Origin: Ptiloglossa arizonensis
Lineage: Eukaryota > Arthropoda > Insecta > Hymenoptera > Colletidae
DNA: 64,000 nt
Reading direction: 5' to 3'
Assembly (NCBI RefSeq): GCF_051014685.1
Contig: NW_027478902.1
Location: 62,001-126,000, forward strand
The translations under genes and the position numbers were made by a program. The notes under the pieces are model-generated. The model worked only from the letters and a program-made list of their open reading frames with translations. It was not told the DNA's origin and searched no databases. Each line of letters starts with the position of its first letter. Within the stretch, counting starts at the first letter, position 1. This document shows positions 1-16,047 of the stretch, piece by piece.

Positions 1-998
1 ATACGATATACGTTATACGTTATACGTTATACGTTATACGTTATACGTTATACGTTATACGTTATACGTTATACGTTATACGTCATACGTGATAAGTTAT
101 ACTTTATACGTTATACGTTATACGATATACGTTATACGTTATACGTTATACGTTATACGTTATACGTTATACGTTATACGTTATACGTTATACGTTATAC
201 GTTATACGTTATACGTTATACGTTATACGTTATACGTTATACGTTATACGTTATACGTTATACGTTATTCGATATACGTTATACGTTATACGTTATACGT
301 TATACGTTACACGCTATACGTTATACGTTATACGTTATACGTTATACGTTATACGTGATACGTTATACGTTATACGTTATACGTTATACGTTATACGTTA
401 TACGTTATACGTTATACGTTATACGTTATACGTTATACGTTATACGTTATACGATATACGTTATACGTTATACGTTATACGTTATACGTTATACGTTATA
501 CGTTATACGTTATACGTTATACGTTATACGTTATACGTTATACGTTATACGTTATACGTTATACGTTATACGTTTTACGTTATACGTTATACGTTATACG
601 TTATACGTTATACGTTATACGTTATACGTTATACGTTATACGTTATACGTTATACGTTATACGTTATACATTATACGTTATACGTTATACGATATACGTT
701 ATACGTTATACGTTTTACGTTATTCGATATACGTTATACGTTATACGTTATACGTTATACGTTATACGTTATACGTTATACGATATACGTTATACGTTAT
801 ACGATATACGTTATACGTTATACGTTATACGTTATACGTTATACGTTATACGTTATACGTAATACGTTATACGTTATACGTTATACGATATACGTTATAC
901 GTTATACGTTATACGTTATACGTTATACGTTATACGTTATACGTTATACGTTATACGTTATACGTTATACGTTATACGTTATACGTTATGGGTTATAC
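1..998. repeat. Left-edge heptamer segment, before the first 2,451-bp repeat
   Basis: Heptamers with scattered GATATAC, GTTTTAC, GTTATTC and GTAATAC variants. The units begin at positions equal to 5 modulo 7. The GTCATAC GTGATAA marker near 80-95 is the one that also precedes the segment at 3,051 and its copies, so this edge looks like the interior of a related higher-order repeat cut by the window boundary. No gene or other feature is seen. Confidence 0.85.
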
Positions 999-3449
999 GT
1001 TATACGTTATACGTTATACGATATACGTCATAGGTTACACGATACACGTTATACGTTACACGTAATATGTAATACGTTATACGTTTTACGTTATTCGATA
1101 TACGTTATACGTTATACGTTATACGTTATACGTTACACGCTATACGTTTTACGTTATACGTTATACGTTATACGTTATACGTTATACGTTATACGTTATA
1201 CGTTATACGTTATACGTTATACGTTATACGATATACGTTATACGTTATACGTTATACGTTATACGTTATACGTTATACGTTATACGTTATACGTTATACG
1301 TTATACGTTATGGGTTATACGTTATACGTTATACGTTATACGTTATACGTTATACGTTATACGTTATACGTTATACGTTATACGTTATACGTTATACGAT
1401 ATACGTTATACGTTATACGTTATACGTTATACGTTATACGTTATACGTTATACGTTATACGTTATACGTTATACGTTATACGTTATACGTTATGGGTTAT
1501 ACGTTATACGTTATACGTTATACGTTATACGTTATACGTTATACGTTATACGTTACAAGTTATACGTTATACGTTATACGTTATACGATATACGTCATAG
1601 GTTACACGATACACGTTATACGTTACACGTAATATGTAATACGTTATACGTTTTACGTTATTCGATATACGTTATACGTTATACGTTATACGTTATACGT
1701 TACACGCTATACGTTTTACGTTATACGTTATACGTTATACGTTATACGTTATACGTTATACGTTATACGTTATACGTTATACGTTATACGATATACGTTA
1801 TACGTTATACGTTATACGTTATACGTTATACGATATACGTTATACGTTATACGTTATACGTTATACGTTATACGTTATACGTTATACGTTATACGTCATA
1901 CGTTATGGGTTATACGTTATACGTTATACGTTATACGTTATACGTTATACGTTATACGTTACAAGTTATACGTTATACGTTATACGATATACGTCATAGG
2001 TTACACGATACACTTTATACGTTACACGTAATATGTAATACGTTATACGTTTTACGTTATTCGATATACGTTATACGTTATACGTTATACGTTATACGTT
2101 ACACGCTATACGTTATACGTTATACGTTTTACGTTATACGTTATACGTTATACGTTATACGTTATACGTTATACGTTATACGTTATACGATATACGTTAT
2201 ACGTTATACGTTATACGTTATACGTTATACGTTATACGTTATACGTTATACGTTATACGTTATACGTTATACGTTATACGTTTTACGTTATACGTCATAG
2301 GTTACACGATACACGTTATACGTTATACGTAATATGTAATGCGTTATACGTTTTACGTTATTCGTTATACGTTCTTCGTTACACGTTGTACGTTATACGT
2401 TATGCGTTATACGTTACACGTTATATGTTATTCCTGATACGTTATACGTTATACGTTATACGTTATACGTTATACGTTATACGTTGTACGTTATACGTTA
2501 TACGTTATACGTTATACGTTATACGTTATACGTTATACGTTATACGTTATACGTTATACGTTATACGTTATACGTTAAACGTTATACGTTATACGTTATA
2601 CGTTATACGTTATACGATATACGTCATAGGTTACACGATACACGTTATACGTTATACGTAATATGTAATACGTTATACGTTTTACGTTATTCGATATACG
2701 TTATACGTTATACGTTATACGTTATACGTTATACGTTATGCGTTATACGTTCTACGTTATACGTTATACGTTATACGTTATACGTTATACGTTATACGTT
2801 ATGCGTTATACGTTCTACGTTATACGTTATACGTTATACGTTATACGTTATACGTTATACGTTATACGTTATACGTTATACGTTATACGTTATACGTTAT
2901 ACGTTATACGTTATACGTTATACGTTATACGTTATACGTTATACGTTATACGTTATACGTTATACGGTGTACGTTATACGTTAAAACGTTATACGTAATA
3001 CGTTATACGTTATACGGAATACGTTATACGTTATACGTTATACGTCATACGTGATAAGTTATACGTTATACGTTATACGTTATACGATATACGTTATACG
3101 TTATACGTTATACGTTATACGTTATACGTTATACGTTATACGTTATACGTTATACGTTATACGTTATACGTTATACGTTATACGTTATAGGTTATACGTT
3201 ATACGTTATACGTTATACGTTATACGTTATACGTTATACGTTATACGTTATACGTTATACGTTATACGTTATACGTTATACGTTATACGATATACGTTAT
3301 ACGTTTTACGTTATACGTTATACGTTATACGTTATACGATATACGTTATACGTTATACGTTATACGTTATACGTTATACGTCATAGCTTACACGATACAC
3401 GTTAAACGTCATACGTTATACGTTATACGTTATACGTTATACGTTACAA
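999..3449. repeat. 2,451-bp higher-order repeat, copy 1
   Basis: The ordered series of variant heptamers here repeats with a shift of exactly 2,451 bp. The GTCATAG-headed cassettes near 1029, 1596, 1995, 2296 and 2625 recur near 3480, 4047, 4446, 4747 and 5076, and conceptual translations of the copies are identical over long stretches. The left boundary is where the text before 999 (a GTTATGG unit) stops matching that before 3450 (a GTTACAA unit). The length is 350 heptamers plus one base; the extra base is the 8-mer GTTAAAAC at 2980-2987. Confidence 0.93.
2980..2987. repeat. Off-length unit GTTAAAAC (8 bp), first of six
   Basis: Carries one extra A, so all downstream units shift by one base. 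The same 8-mer, always preceded by GGTGTAC then GTTATAC, occurs at 5431, 6909, 11,601, 16,048 and 19,613. Confidence 0.95.
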
Positions 3450-5900
3450 GTTATACGTTATACGTTATACGATATACGTCATAGGTTACACGATACACGT
3501 TATACGTTACACGTAATATGTAATACGTTATACGTTTTACGTTATTCGATATACGTTATACGTTATACGTTATACGTTATACGTTACACGCTATACGTTT
3601 TACGTTATACGTTATACGTTATACGTTATACGTTATACGTTATACGTTATACGTTATACGTTATACGTTATACGTTATACGATATACGTTATACGTTATA
3701 CGTTATACGTTATACGTTATACGTTATACGTTATACGTTATACGTTATACGTTATACGTTATGGGTTATACGTTATACGTTATACGTTATACGTTATACG
3801 TTATACGTTATACGTTATACGTTATACGTTATACGTTATACGTTATACGATATACGTTATACGTTATACGTTATACGTTATACGTTATACGTTATACGTT
3901 ATACGTTATACGTTATACGTTATACGTTATACGTTATACGTTATGGGTTATACGTTATACGTTATACGTTATACGTTATACGTTATACGTTATACGTTAT
4001 ACGTTACAAGTTATACGTTATACGTTATACGTTATACGATATACGTCATAGGTTACACGATACACGTTATACGTTACACGTAATATGTAATACGTTATAC
4101 GTTTTACGTTATTCGATATACGTTATACGTTATACGTTATACGTTATACGTTACACGCTATACGTTTTACGTTATACGTTATACGTTATACGTTATACGT
4201 TATACGTTATACGTTATACGTTATACGTTATACGTTATACGATATACGTTATACGTTATACGTTATACGTTATACGTTATACGATATACGTTATACGTTA
4301 TACGTTATACGTTATACGTTATACGTTATACGTTATACGTTATACGTCATACGTTATGGGTTATACGTTATACGTTATACGTTATACGTTATACGTTATA
4401 CGTTATACGTTACAAGTTATACGTTATACGTTATACGATATACGTCATAGGTTACACGATACACTTTATACGTTACACGTAATATGTAATACGTTATACG
4501 TTTTACGTTATTCGATATACGTTATACGTTATACGTTATACGTTATACGTTACACGCTATACGTTATACGTTATACGTTTTACGTTATACGTTATACGTT
4601 ATACGTTATACGTTATACGTTATACGTTATACGTTATACGATATACGTTATACGTTATACGTTATACGTTATACGTTATACGTTATACGTTATACGTTAT
4701 ACGTTATACGTTATACGTTATACGTTATACGTTTTACGTTATACGTCATAGGTTACACGATACACGTTATACGTTATACGTAATATGTAATGCGTTATAC
4801 GTTTTACGTTATTCGTTATACGTTCTTCGTTACACGTTGTACGTTATACGTTATGCGTTATACGTTACACGTTATATGTTATTCCTGATACGTTATACGT
4901 TATACGTTATACGTTATACGTTATACGTTATACGTTGTACGTTATACGTTATACGTTATACGTTATACGTTATACGTTATACGTTATACGTTATACGTTA
5001 TACGTTATACGTTATACGTTATACGTTAAACGTTATACGTTATACGTTATACGTTATACGTTATACGATATACGTCATAGGTTACACGATACACGTTATA
5101 CGTTATACGTAATATGTAATACGTTATACGTTTTACGTTATTCGATATACGTTATACGTTATACGTTATACGTTATACGTTATACGTTATGCGTTATACG
5201 TTCTACGTTATACGTTATACGTTATACGTTATACGTTATACGTTATACGTTATGCGTTATACGTTCTACGTTATACGTTATACGTTATACGTTATACGTT
5301 ATACGTTATACGTTATACGTTATACGTTATACGTTATACGTTATACGTTATACGTTATACGTTATACGTTATACGTTATACGTTATACGTTATACGTTAT
5401 ACGTTATACGTTATACGGTGTACGTTATACGTTAAAACGTTATACGTAATACGTTATACGTTATACGGAATACGTTATACGTTATACGTTATACGTCATA
5501 CGTGATAAGTTATACGTTATACGTTATACGTTATACGATATACGTTATACGTTATACGTTATACGTTATACGTTATACGTTATACGTTATACGTTATACG
5601 TTATACGTTATACGTTATACGTTATACGTTATACGTTATAGGTTATACGTTATACGTTATACGTTATACGTTATACGTTATACGTTATACGTTATACGTT
5701 ATACGTTATACGTTATACGTTATACGTTATACGTTATACGATATACGTTATACGTTTTACGTTATACGTTATACGTTATACGTTATACGATATACGTTAT
5801 ACGTTATACGTTATACGTTATACGTTATACGTCATAGCTTACACGATACACGTTAAACGTCATACGTTATACGTTATACGTTATACGTTATACGTTACAA
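3450..5900. repeat. 2,451-bp higher-order repeat, copy 2
   Basis: Head-to-tail second copy of 999-3449, with the same order of variant units and the same off-length unit GTTAAAAC at 5431-5438. I saw no difference between the copies at the landmarks compared, which points to recent duplication or to assembly duplication. Confidence 0.93.
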
Positions 5901-6035
5901 GTTATACGTTATACGTTATACGATATACGTCATAGGTTACACGATACACGTTATACGTTACACGTAATATGTAATACGTTATACGTTTTACGTTATTCGA
6001 TATACGTTATACGTTATACGTTATACGTTATACGT
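5901..6035. repeat. Truncated third start of the 2,451-bp repeat
   Basis: The opening of the repeat, including the GTCATAG GTTACAC cassette at about 5931, matches copies 1 and 2. Agreement ends near 6035: copy 2 carries a GTTACAC GCTATAC pair at the equivalent place, while this one continues in canonical units and then GATATAC. This is a breakpoint between two higher-order repeat families. Confidence 0.8.
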
Positions 6036-6908
6036 TATACGTTATACGTTATACGATATACGTTATACGTTATACGATATACGTTATACGTTATACGTTA
6101 TACGTTATACGTTATACGTCATACGTTATACGTTATACGTTATGGGTTATACGTTATACGTTATACGTTATACGTTATACGTTATACGTTATACGTTATA
6201 CGTTACAAGTTATACGTTATACGTTATACGTTATACGATATGCGTCATAGGTTACACGATACACGTTATACGTTACACGTAATATGTAATACGTTATACG
6301 TTTTACGTTATTCGATATACGTTATACGTTATATGTTATACGTTATACGTTACACGCTATACGTTTTACGTTATACGTTATACGTTATACGTTATACGTT
6401 ATACGTTATACGTTATACGTTATACGTTATACGTTATACGTTATACGATATACGTTATACGTTATACGTTATACGTTATACGTTATACGTTATACGTTAT
6501 GGGTTATACGTTATACGTTATACGTTATACGTTATACGTTATACGTTATACGTTATACATTATACGTTATACGTTATACGTTATACGTTATACGTTATAC
6601 GTTATACGTTATACGTTATACGTTATACGATATACGTTATACGTTATACGTTATACGTTATACGTTATACGTTATACGTTATGGGTTATACGTTATACGT
6701 TATACGTTATACGTTATACGTTATACGTTATACGTTATACGTTATACGTTATACGTTATACGTTATGGGTTATACGTTATACGTTATACGTTATACGTTA
6801 TACGTTATACGTTATACGTTATACGTTATACGTTATACGTTATACGTTATACGTTATACGTTATACGTTATACGTTATACGTTATACGTTATACGGTGTA
6901 CGTTATAC
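6036..6908. repeat. Junction segment between the 2,451-bp and about 4.45-kb repeat families
   Basis: Heptamers with GTTATGG units (for example near 6499 and 6680) and one GTCATAG cassette near 6247, whose preceding unit is GATATGC rather than the usual GATATAC. The segment ends with GGTGTAC, GTTATAC, then the 8-mer GTTAAAAC (6909-6916), the landmark that also occurs in the flanking repeats. No gene. Confidence 0.75.
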
Positions 6909-9900
6909 GTTAAAACGTTATACGTAATACGTTATACGTTATACGGAATACGTTATACGTTATACGTTATACGTCATACGTGATAAGTTATACGTTATAC
7001 GTTATACGTTATACGTTATACGATATACGTTATACGTTATACGTTATACGTTATACGTTATACGTTATACGTTATACGTTATACGTTATACGTTATACGT
7101 TATACGTTATACGTTATACGTTATAGGTTATACGTTATACGTTATACGTTATACGTTATACGTTATACGTTATACGTTATACGTTATACGTTATACGTTA
7201 TACGTTATACGTTATACGTTATACGTTATACGATATACGTTATACGTTTTACGTTATACGTTATACGTTATACGTTATACGTTATACGTTATACGTTATA
7301 CGTTATACGTTATACGTTATGGGTTATACGTTATACGTTATACGTAATACGTTATACGTTATACGTTATACGTTATACGTTACAAGTTATACGTTATACG
7401 TTATACGATATACGTCATAGGTTACACGATACACGTTATACGTTACACGTAATATGTAATACGTTATACGTTTTACGTTATTCGATATACGTTATACGTT
7501 ATACGTTATACGTTATACGTTATTCGTTATACGTTATACGATATACGTTATACGTTATACGATATACGTTATACGTTATACGTTATACGTTATACGTTAT
7601 ACGTCATAGCTTACACGATACACGTTAAACGTCATACGTTATACGTTACACGTTATACGTCACACGTTATACGTTATACGTTACACGTTATACGTTATAC
7701 GTTATACGTTATACGTTAAACGTTCTACGTTATACGTTATACGTTATACGTTATACGTTATACGTTATACGTTATACGTTATACGATATACGTTATACGT
7801 TATACGTTATACGTTATACGTTATACGTTATACGTTATATTGTTATACGTTATACGTTATACGTTATGGGTTATACGTTATACGTTATACGTTATACGTT
7901 ATACGTTATACGTTATACGTTATACGTTACAAGTTATACGTTATACGTTATACGTTATACGATATACGTCATAGGTTACACGATACACTTTATACGTTAC
8001 ACGTAATATGTAATACGTTATACGTTTTACGTTATTCGATATACGTTATACGTTATATGTTATACGTTATACGTTACACGCTATACGTTTTACGTTATAC
8101 GTTATACGTTATACGTTATACGTTATACGTTATACGTTATACGTTATACGTTATACGTTATACGTTATACGATATACGTTATACGTTATACGTTATACGT
8201 TATACGTTATACGTTATACGTTATACGTTATACGTTATACGTTATACGTTATACGTTATGGGTTATACGTTATACGTTATACGTTATACGTTATACGTTA
8301 TACGTTATACGTTATACGTAATACGTTATACGTTATACGTTATACGATATACGTTATACGTTATACGTTATACGTTATACGTTATACGTTATACGTTATA
8401 CGTTATACGTTATACGTTATACGTTATACGTTATACGTTATACGTTATACGTTATGGGTTATACGTTATACGTTATACGTTATACGTTATACGTTATACG
8501 TTATACGTTATACGTTATACGTTATACGTTATACGTTATACGTTATACGTTATACGTTATACGTTACAAGTTATACGTTATACGTTATACGTTATACGAT
8601 ATACGTCATAGGTTACACGATACACGTTATACGTTACACGTAATATGTAATACGTTATACGTTTTACGTTATTCGATATACGTTATACGTTATACGTTAT
8701 ACGTTATACGTTACACGCTATACGTTTTACGTTATACGTTATACGTTATACGTTATACGTTATACGTTATACGTTATACGTTATACGTTATACGTTATAC
8801 GTTATACGATATACGTTATACGTTATACGTTATACGTTATACGTTATACGTTATACGTTATACGTTATACGTTATACGTTATACGTTATACGTTATGGGT
8901 TATACGTTATACGTTATACGTTATACGTTATACGTTATACGTTATACGTTATACGTTATACGTTATACGTTATACGTTATACGATATACGTTATACGTTA
9001 TACGTTGTACGTTATACGTGATACGTTATACATTATACGTTATACGTTATACGTTATACGTTATACGTTATACGTTATGGGTTATACGTTATACGTTATA
9101 CGTTATACGTTATACGTTATACGTTATACGTTATACGTTACAAGTTATACGTTATACGTTATACGTTATACGATATACGTCATAGGTTACACGATACACG
9201 TTATACGTTACACGTAATATGTAATACGTTATACGTTTTACGTTATTCGATATACGTTATACGTTATACGTTATACGTTATACGTTATACGTTATGGGTT
9301 ATACGTTATACGTTATACGTTATACGTTATACGTTATACGTTATACGTTATACGTTATACGTTATACGTTACAAGTTATACGTTATACGTTATACGTTAT
9401 ACGATATACGTCATAGGTTACACGATACACGTTATACGTTACACGTAATATGTAATACGTTATACGTTTTACGTTATTCGATATACGTTATACGTTATAC
9501 GTTATACGTTATACGTTACACGCTATACGTTTTACGTTATACGTTATACGTTATACGTTATACGTTATACGTTATACGTTATACGTTATACGTTATACGT
9601 TATACGTTATACGTTATGGGTTATACGTTATACGTTATACGTTATACGTTATACGTTATACGTTATACGTTATACGTAATACGTTATACGTTATACGTTA
9701 TACGATATACGTTATACGTTATACGTTATACGTTATACGTTATACGTTATACGTTATACGTTATACGTTATACGTTATACGTTATACGTTATACGTTATA
9801 CGTTATGGGTTATACGTTATACGTTATACGTTATACGTTATACGTTATACGTTATACGTTATACGTTATACGTTATACGTTATACGTTATACGTTATACG

Positions 9901-11600
9901 TTATACGTTATACGTTATACGTTACAAGTTATACGTTATACGTTATACGTTATACGATATACGTCATAGGTTACACGATACACGTTATACGTTACACGTA
10001 ATATGTAATACGTTATACGTTTTACGTTATTCGATATACGTTATACGTTATACGTTATACGTTATACGTTACACGCTATACGTTTTACGTTATACGTTAT
10101 ACGTTATACGTTATACGTTATACGTTATACGTTATACGTTATACGTTATACGTTATACGTTATACGATATACGTTATACGTTATACGTTATACGTTATAC
10201 GTTATACGTTATACGTTATACGTTATACGTTATACGTTATACGTTATACGTTATGGGTTATACGTTATACGTTATACGTTATACGTTATACGTTATACGT
10301 TATACGTTATACGTTATACGTTATACGTTATACGTTATACGATATACGTTATACGTTATACGTTATACGTTATACGTTATACGTTATACATTATACGTTA
10401 TACGTTATACGTTATACGTTATACGTTATACGTTATGGGTTATACGTTATACGTTATACGTTATACGTTATACGTTATACGTTATACGTTATACGTTACA
10501 AGTTATACGTTATACGTTATACGTTATACGATATACGTCATAGGTTACACGATACACGTTATACGTTACACGTAATATGTAATACGTTATACGTTTTACG
10601 TTATTCGATATACGTTATACGTTATACGTTATACGTTATACGTTACACGCTATACGTTTTACGTTATACGTTATACGTTATACGTTATACGTTATACGTT
10701 ATACGTTATACGTTATACGTTATACGTTATACGATATACGTTATACGTTATACGTTATACGTTATACGTTATACGATATACGTTATACGTTATACGTTAT
10801 ACGTTATACGTTATACGTTATACGTTATACGTTATACGTCATACGTTATGGGTTATACGTTATACGTTATACGTTATACGTTATACGTTATACGTTATAC
10901 GTTACAAGTTATACGTTATACGATATACGTTATACGTTATACGTTATACGTTATACGTTATACGTTATACGTTATACGTTATACGTTATACGTTATACGT
11001 TATACGTTATACGTTATACGTTATACGTTACAAGTTATACGTTATACGTTATACGATATACGTCATAGGTTACACGATACACGTTATACGTTACACGTAA
11101 TATGTAATACGTTATACGTTTTACGTTATTCGATATACGTTATACGTTATACGTTATACGTTATACGTTATACGTTATACGTTATACGTTATACGTTATG
11201 GGTTATACGTTATACGTTATACGTTATACGTTATACGTTATACGTTATACGATATACGTTATACGTTATACGTTATACGTTATACGTTATACGTTATACG
11301 ATATACGTTATACGTTATACGTTATACGTTATACGTTATACGTTATACGTTATGGGTTATACGTTATACGTTATACGTTATACGTTATACGTTATACGTT
11401 ATACGTTATACATTATACGTTATACGTTATACGTTATACGTTATACGTTATACGTTATACGTTATACGTTACAAGTTATACGTTATACGTTATACGTTAT
11501 ACGTTATACGTTATACGTTATACGTTATACGTTATACGTTATACGTTATACGTTATACGTTATACGTTATACGTTATACGTTATACGGTGTACGTTATAC
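6909..11600. repeat. About 4.45-4.69-kb higher-order repeat, copy 1 (4,692 bp)
   Basis: Delimited here from GTTAAAAC at 6909 to the next at 11,601. Internal landmarks are a GTCATAG CTTACAC cassette near 7605 and the 8-mer GTTATATT at 7834-7841. From about 8.0 to 11.0 kb the order of variants recurs 4,454-4,461 bp downstream. Each copy carries two 8-mers, matching its length of a multiple of seven plus two. Confidence 0.88.
7834..7841. repeat. Off-length unit GTTATATT (8 bp), first of three
   Basis: Shifts the phase by one base. The same unit occurs at 12,295 and 16,868, once in each copy of the about 4.45-kb repeat and nowhere else. Confidence 0.95.
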
Positions 11601-14600
11601 GTTAAAACGTTATACGTAATACGTTATACGTTATACGGAATACGTTATACGTTATACGTTATACGTCATACGTGATAAGTTATACGTTATACGTTATACG
11701 TTATACGTTATACGATATACGTTATACGTTATACGTTATACGTTATACGTTATACGTTATACGTTATACGTTATACGTTATACGTTATACGTTATACGTT
11801 ATACGTTATACGTTATAGGTTATACGTTATACGTTATACGTTATACGTTATACGTTATACGTTATACGTTATACGTTATACGTTATACGTTATACGTTAT
11901 ACGTTATACGTTATACGTTATACGATATACGTTATACGTTTTACGTTATACGTTATACGTTATACGTTATACGTTATACGTTATACGTTATACGTTATAC
12001 GTTATACGTTATGGGTTATACGTTATACGTTATACGTAATACGTTATACGTTATACGTTATACGTCATAGCTTACACGATACACGTTAAACGTCATACGT
12101 TATACGTTACACGTTATACGTCACACGTTATACGTTATACGTTACACGTTATACGTTATACGTTATACGTTATACGTTAAACGTTCTACGTTATACGTTA
12201 TACGTTATACGTTATACGTTATACGTTATACGTTATACGTTATACGATATACGTTATACGTTATACGTTATACGTTATACGTTATACGTTATACGTTATA
12301 TTGTTATACGTTATACGTTATACGTTATGGGTTATACGTTATACGTTATACGTTATACGTTATACGTTATACGTTATACGTTATACGTTACAAGTTATAC
12401 GTTATACGTTATACGTTATACGATATACGTCATAGGTTACACGATACACTTTATACGTTACACGTAATATGTAATACGTTATACGTTTTACGTTATTCGA
12501 TATACGTTATACGTTATATGTTATACGTTATACGTTACACGCTATACGTTTTACGTTATACGTTATACGTTATACGTTATACGTTATACGTTATACGTTA
12601 TACGTTATACGTTATACGTTATACGTTATACGATATACGTTATACGTTATACGTTATACGTTATACGTTATACGTTATACGTTATACGTTATACGTTATA
12701 CGTTATACGTTATACGTTATGGGTTATACGTTATACGTTATACGTTATACGTTATACGTTATACGTTATACGTTATACGTAATACGTTATACGTTATACG
12801 TTATACGATATACGTTATACGTTATACGTTATACGTTATACGTTATACGTTATACGTTATACGTTATACGTTATACGTTATACGTTATACGTTATACGTT
12901 ATACGTTATGGGTTATACGTTATACGTTATACGTTATACGTTATACGTTATACGTTATACGTTATACGTTATACGTTATACGTTATACGTTATACGTTAT
13001 ACGTTATACGTTATACGTTACAAGTTATACGTTATACGTTATACGTTATACGATATACGTCATAGGTTACACGATACACGTTATACGTTACACGTAATAT
13101 GTAATACGTTATACGTTTTACGTTATTCGATATACGTTATACGTTATACGTTATACGTTATACGTTACACGCTATACGTTTTACGTTATACGTTATACGT
13201 TATACGTTATACGTTATACGTTATACGTTATACGTTATACGTTATACGTTATACGTTATACGATATACGTTATACGTTATACGTTATACGTTATACGTTA
13301 TACGTTATACGTTATACGTTATACGTTATACGTTATACGTTATACGTTATGGGTTATACGTTATACGTTATACGTTATACGTTATACGTTATACGTTATA
13401 CGTTATACGTTATACGTTATACGTTATACGTTATACGATATACGTTATACGTTATACGTTGTACGTTATACGTTATACGTTATACATTATACGTTATACG
13501 TTATACGTTATACGTTATACGTTATACGTTATGGGTTATACGTTATACGTTATACGTTATACGTTATACGTTATACGTTATACGTTATACGTTACAAGTT
13601 ATACGTTATACGTTATACGTTATACGATATACGTCATAGGTTACACGATACACGTTATACGTTACACGTAATATGTAATACGTTATACGTTTTACGTTAT
13701 TCGATATACGTTATACGTTATACGTTATACGTTATACGTTATACGTTATGGGTTATACGTTATACGTTATACGTTATACGTTATACGTTATACGTTATAC
13801 GTTATACGTTATACGTTATACGTTACAAGTTATACGTTATACGTTATACGTTATACGATATACGTCATAGGTTACACGATACACGTTATACGTTACACGT
13901 AATATGTAATACGTTATACGTTTTACGTTATTCGATATACGTTATACGTTATACGTTATACGTTATACGTTACACGCTATACGTTTTACGTTATACGTTA
14001 TACGTTATACGTTATACGTTATACGTTATACGTTATACGTTATACGTTATACGTTATACGTTATACGTTATGGGTTATACGTTATACGTTATACGTTATA
14101 CGTTATACGTTATACGTTATACGTTATACGTAATACGTTATACGTTATACGTTATACGATATACGTTATACGTTATACGTTATACGTTATACGTTATACG
14201 TTATACGTTATACGTTATACGTTATACGTTATACGTTATACGTTATACGTTATACGTTATGGGTTATACGTTATACGTTATACGTTATACGTTATACGTT
14301 ATACGTTATACGTTATACGTTATACGTTATACGTTATACGTTATACGTTATACGTTATACGTTATACGTTATACGTTACAAGTTATACGTTATACGTTAT
14401 ACGTTATACGATATACGTCATAGGTTACACGATACACGTTATACGTTACACGTAATATGTAATACGTTATACGTTTTACGTTATTCGATATACGTTATAC
14501 GTTATACGTTATACGTTATACGTTACACGCTATACGTTTTACGTTATACGTTATACGTTATACGTTATACGTTATACGTTATACGTTATACGTTATACGT

Positions 14601-16047
14601 TATACGTTATACGTTATACGATATACGTTATACGTTATACGTTATACGTTATACGTTATACGTTATACGTTATACGTTATACGTTATACGTTATACGTTA
14701 TACGTTATGGGTTATACGTTATACGTTATACGTTATACGTTATACGTTATACGTTATACGTTATACGTTATACGTTATACGTTATACGTTATACGATATA
14801 CGTTATACGTTATACGTTATACGTTATACGTTATACGTTATACATTATACGTTATACGTTATACGTTATACGTTATACGTTATACGTTATGGGTTATACG
14901 TTATACGTTATACGTTATACGTTATACGTTATACGTTATACGTTATACGTTACAAGTTATACGTTATACGTTATACGTTATACGATATACGTCATAGGTT
15001 ACACGATACACGTTATACGTTACACGTAATATGTAATACGTTATACGTTTTACGTTATTCGATATACGTTATACGTTATACGTTATACGTTATACGTTAC
15101 ACGCTATACGTTTTACGTTATACGTTATACGTTATACGTTATACGTTATACGTTATACGTTATACGTTATACGTTATACGTTATACGATATACGTTATAC
15201 GTTATACGTTATACGTTATACGTTATACGATATACGTTATACGTTATACGTTATACGTTATACGTTATACGTTATACGTTATACGTTATACGTCATACGT
15301 TATGGGTTATACGTTATACGTTATACGTTATACGTTATACGTTATACGTTATACGTTACAAGTTATACGTTATACGATATACGTTATACGTTATACGTTA
15401 TACGTTATACGTTATACGTTATACGTTATACGTTATACGTTATACGTTATACGTTATACGTTATACGTTATACGTTACAAGTTATACGTTATACGTTATA
15501 CGATATACGTCATAGGTTACACGATACACGTTATACGTTACACGTAATATGTAATACGTTATACGTTTTACGTTATTCGATATACGTTATACGTTATACG
15601 TTATACGTTATACGTTATACGTTATACGTTATACGTTATACGTTATGGGTTATACGTTATACGTTATACGTTATACGTTATACGTTATACGTTATACGAT
15701 ATACGTTATACGTTATACGTTATACGTTATACGTTATACGTTATACGATATACGTTATACGTTATACGTTATACGTTATACGTTATACGTTATACGTTAT
15801 GGGTTATACGTTATACGTTATACGTTATACGTTATACGTTATACGTTATACGTTATACATTATACGTTATACGTTATACGTTATACGTTATACGTTATAC
15901 GTTATACGTTATACGTTACAAGTTATACGTTATACGTTATACGTTATACGTTATACGTTATACGTTATACGTTATACGTTATACGTTATACGTTATACGT
16001 TATACGTTATACGTTATACGTTATACGTTATACGGTGTACGTTATAC
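11601..16047. repeat. About 4.45-4.69-kb higher-order repeat, copy 2 (4,447 bp)
   Basis: Same landmark order as the preceding copy: GTTAAAAC 11,601-11,608, GTCATAG CTTACAC near 12,066, GTTATATT 12,295-12,302, then the shared series through 15.5 kb. The distance from GTTAAAAC to GTTATATT is 694 bp here against 925 bp in copy 1, a difference of exactly 33 heptamers, so copies differ by whole-unit losses or gains. Confidence 0.88.
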
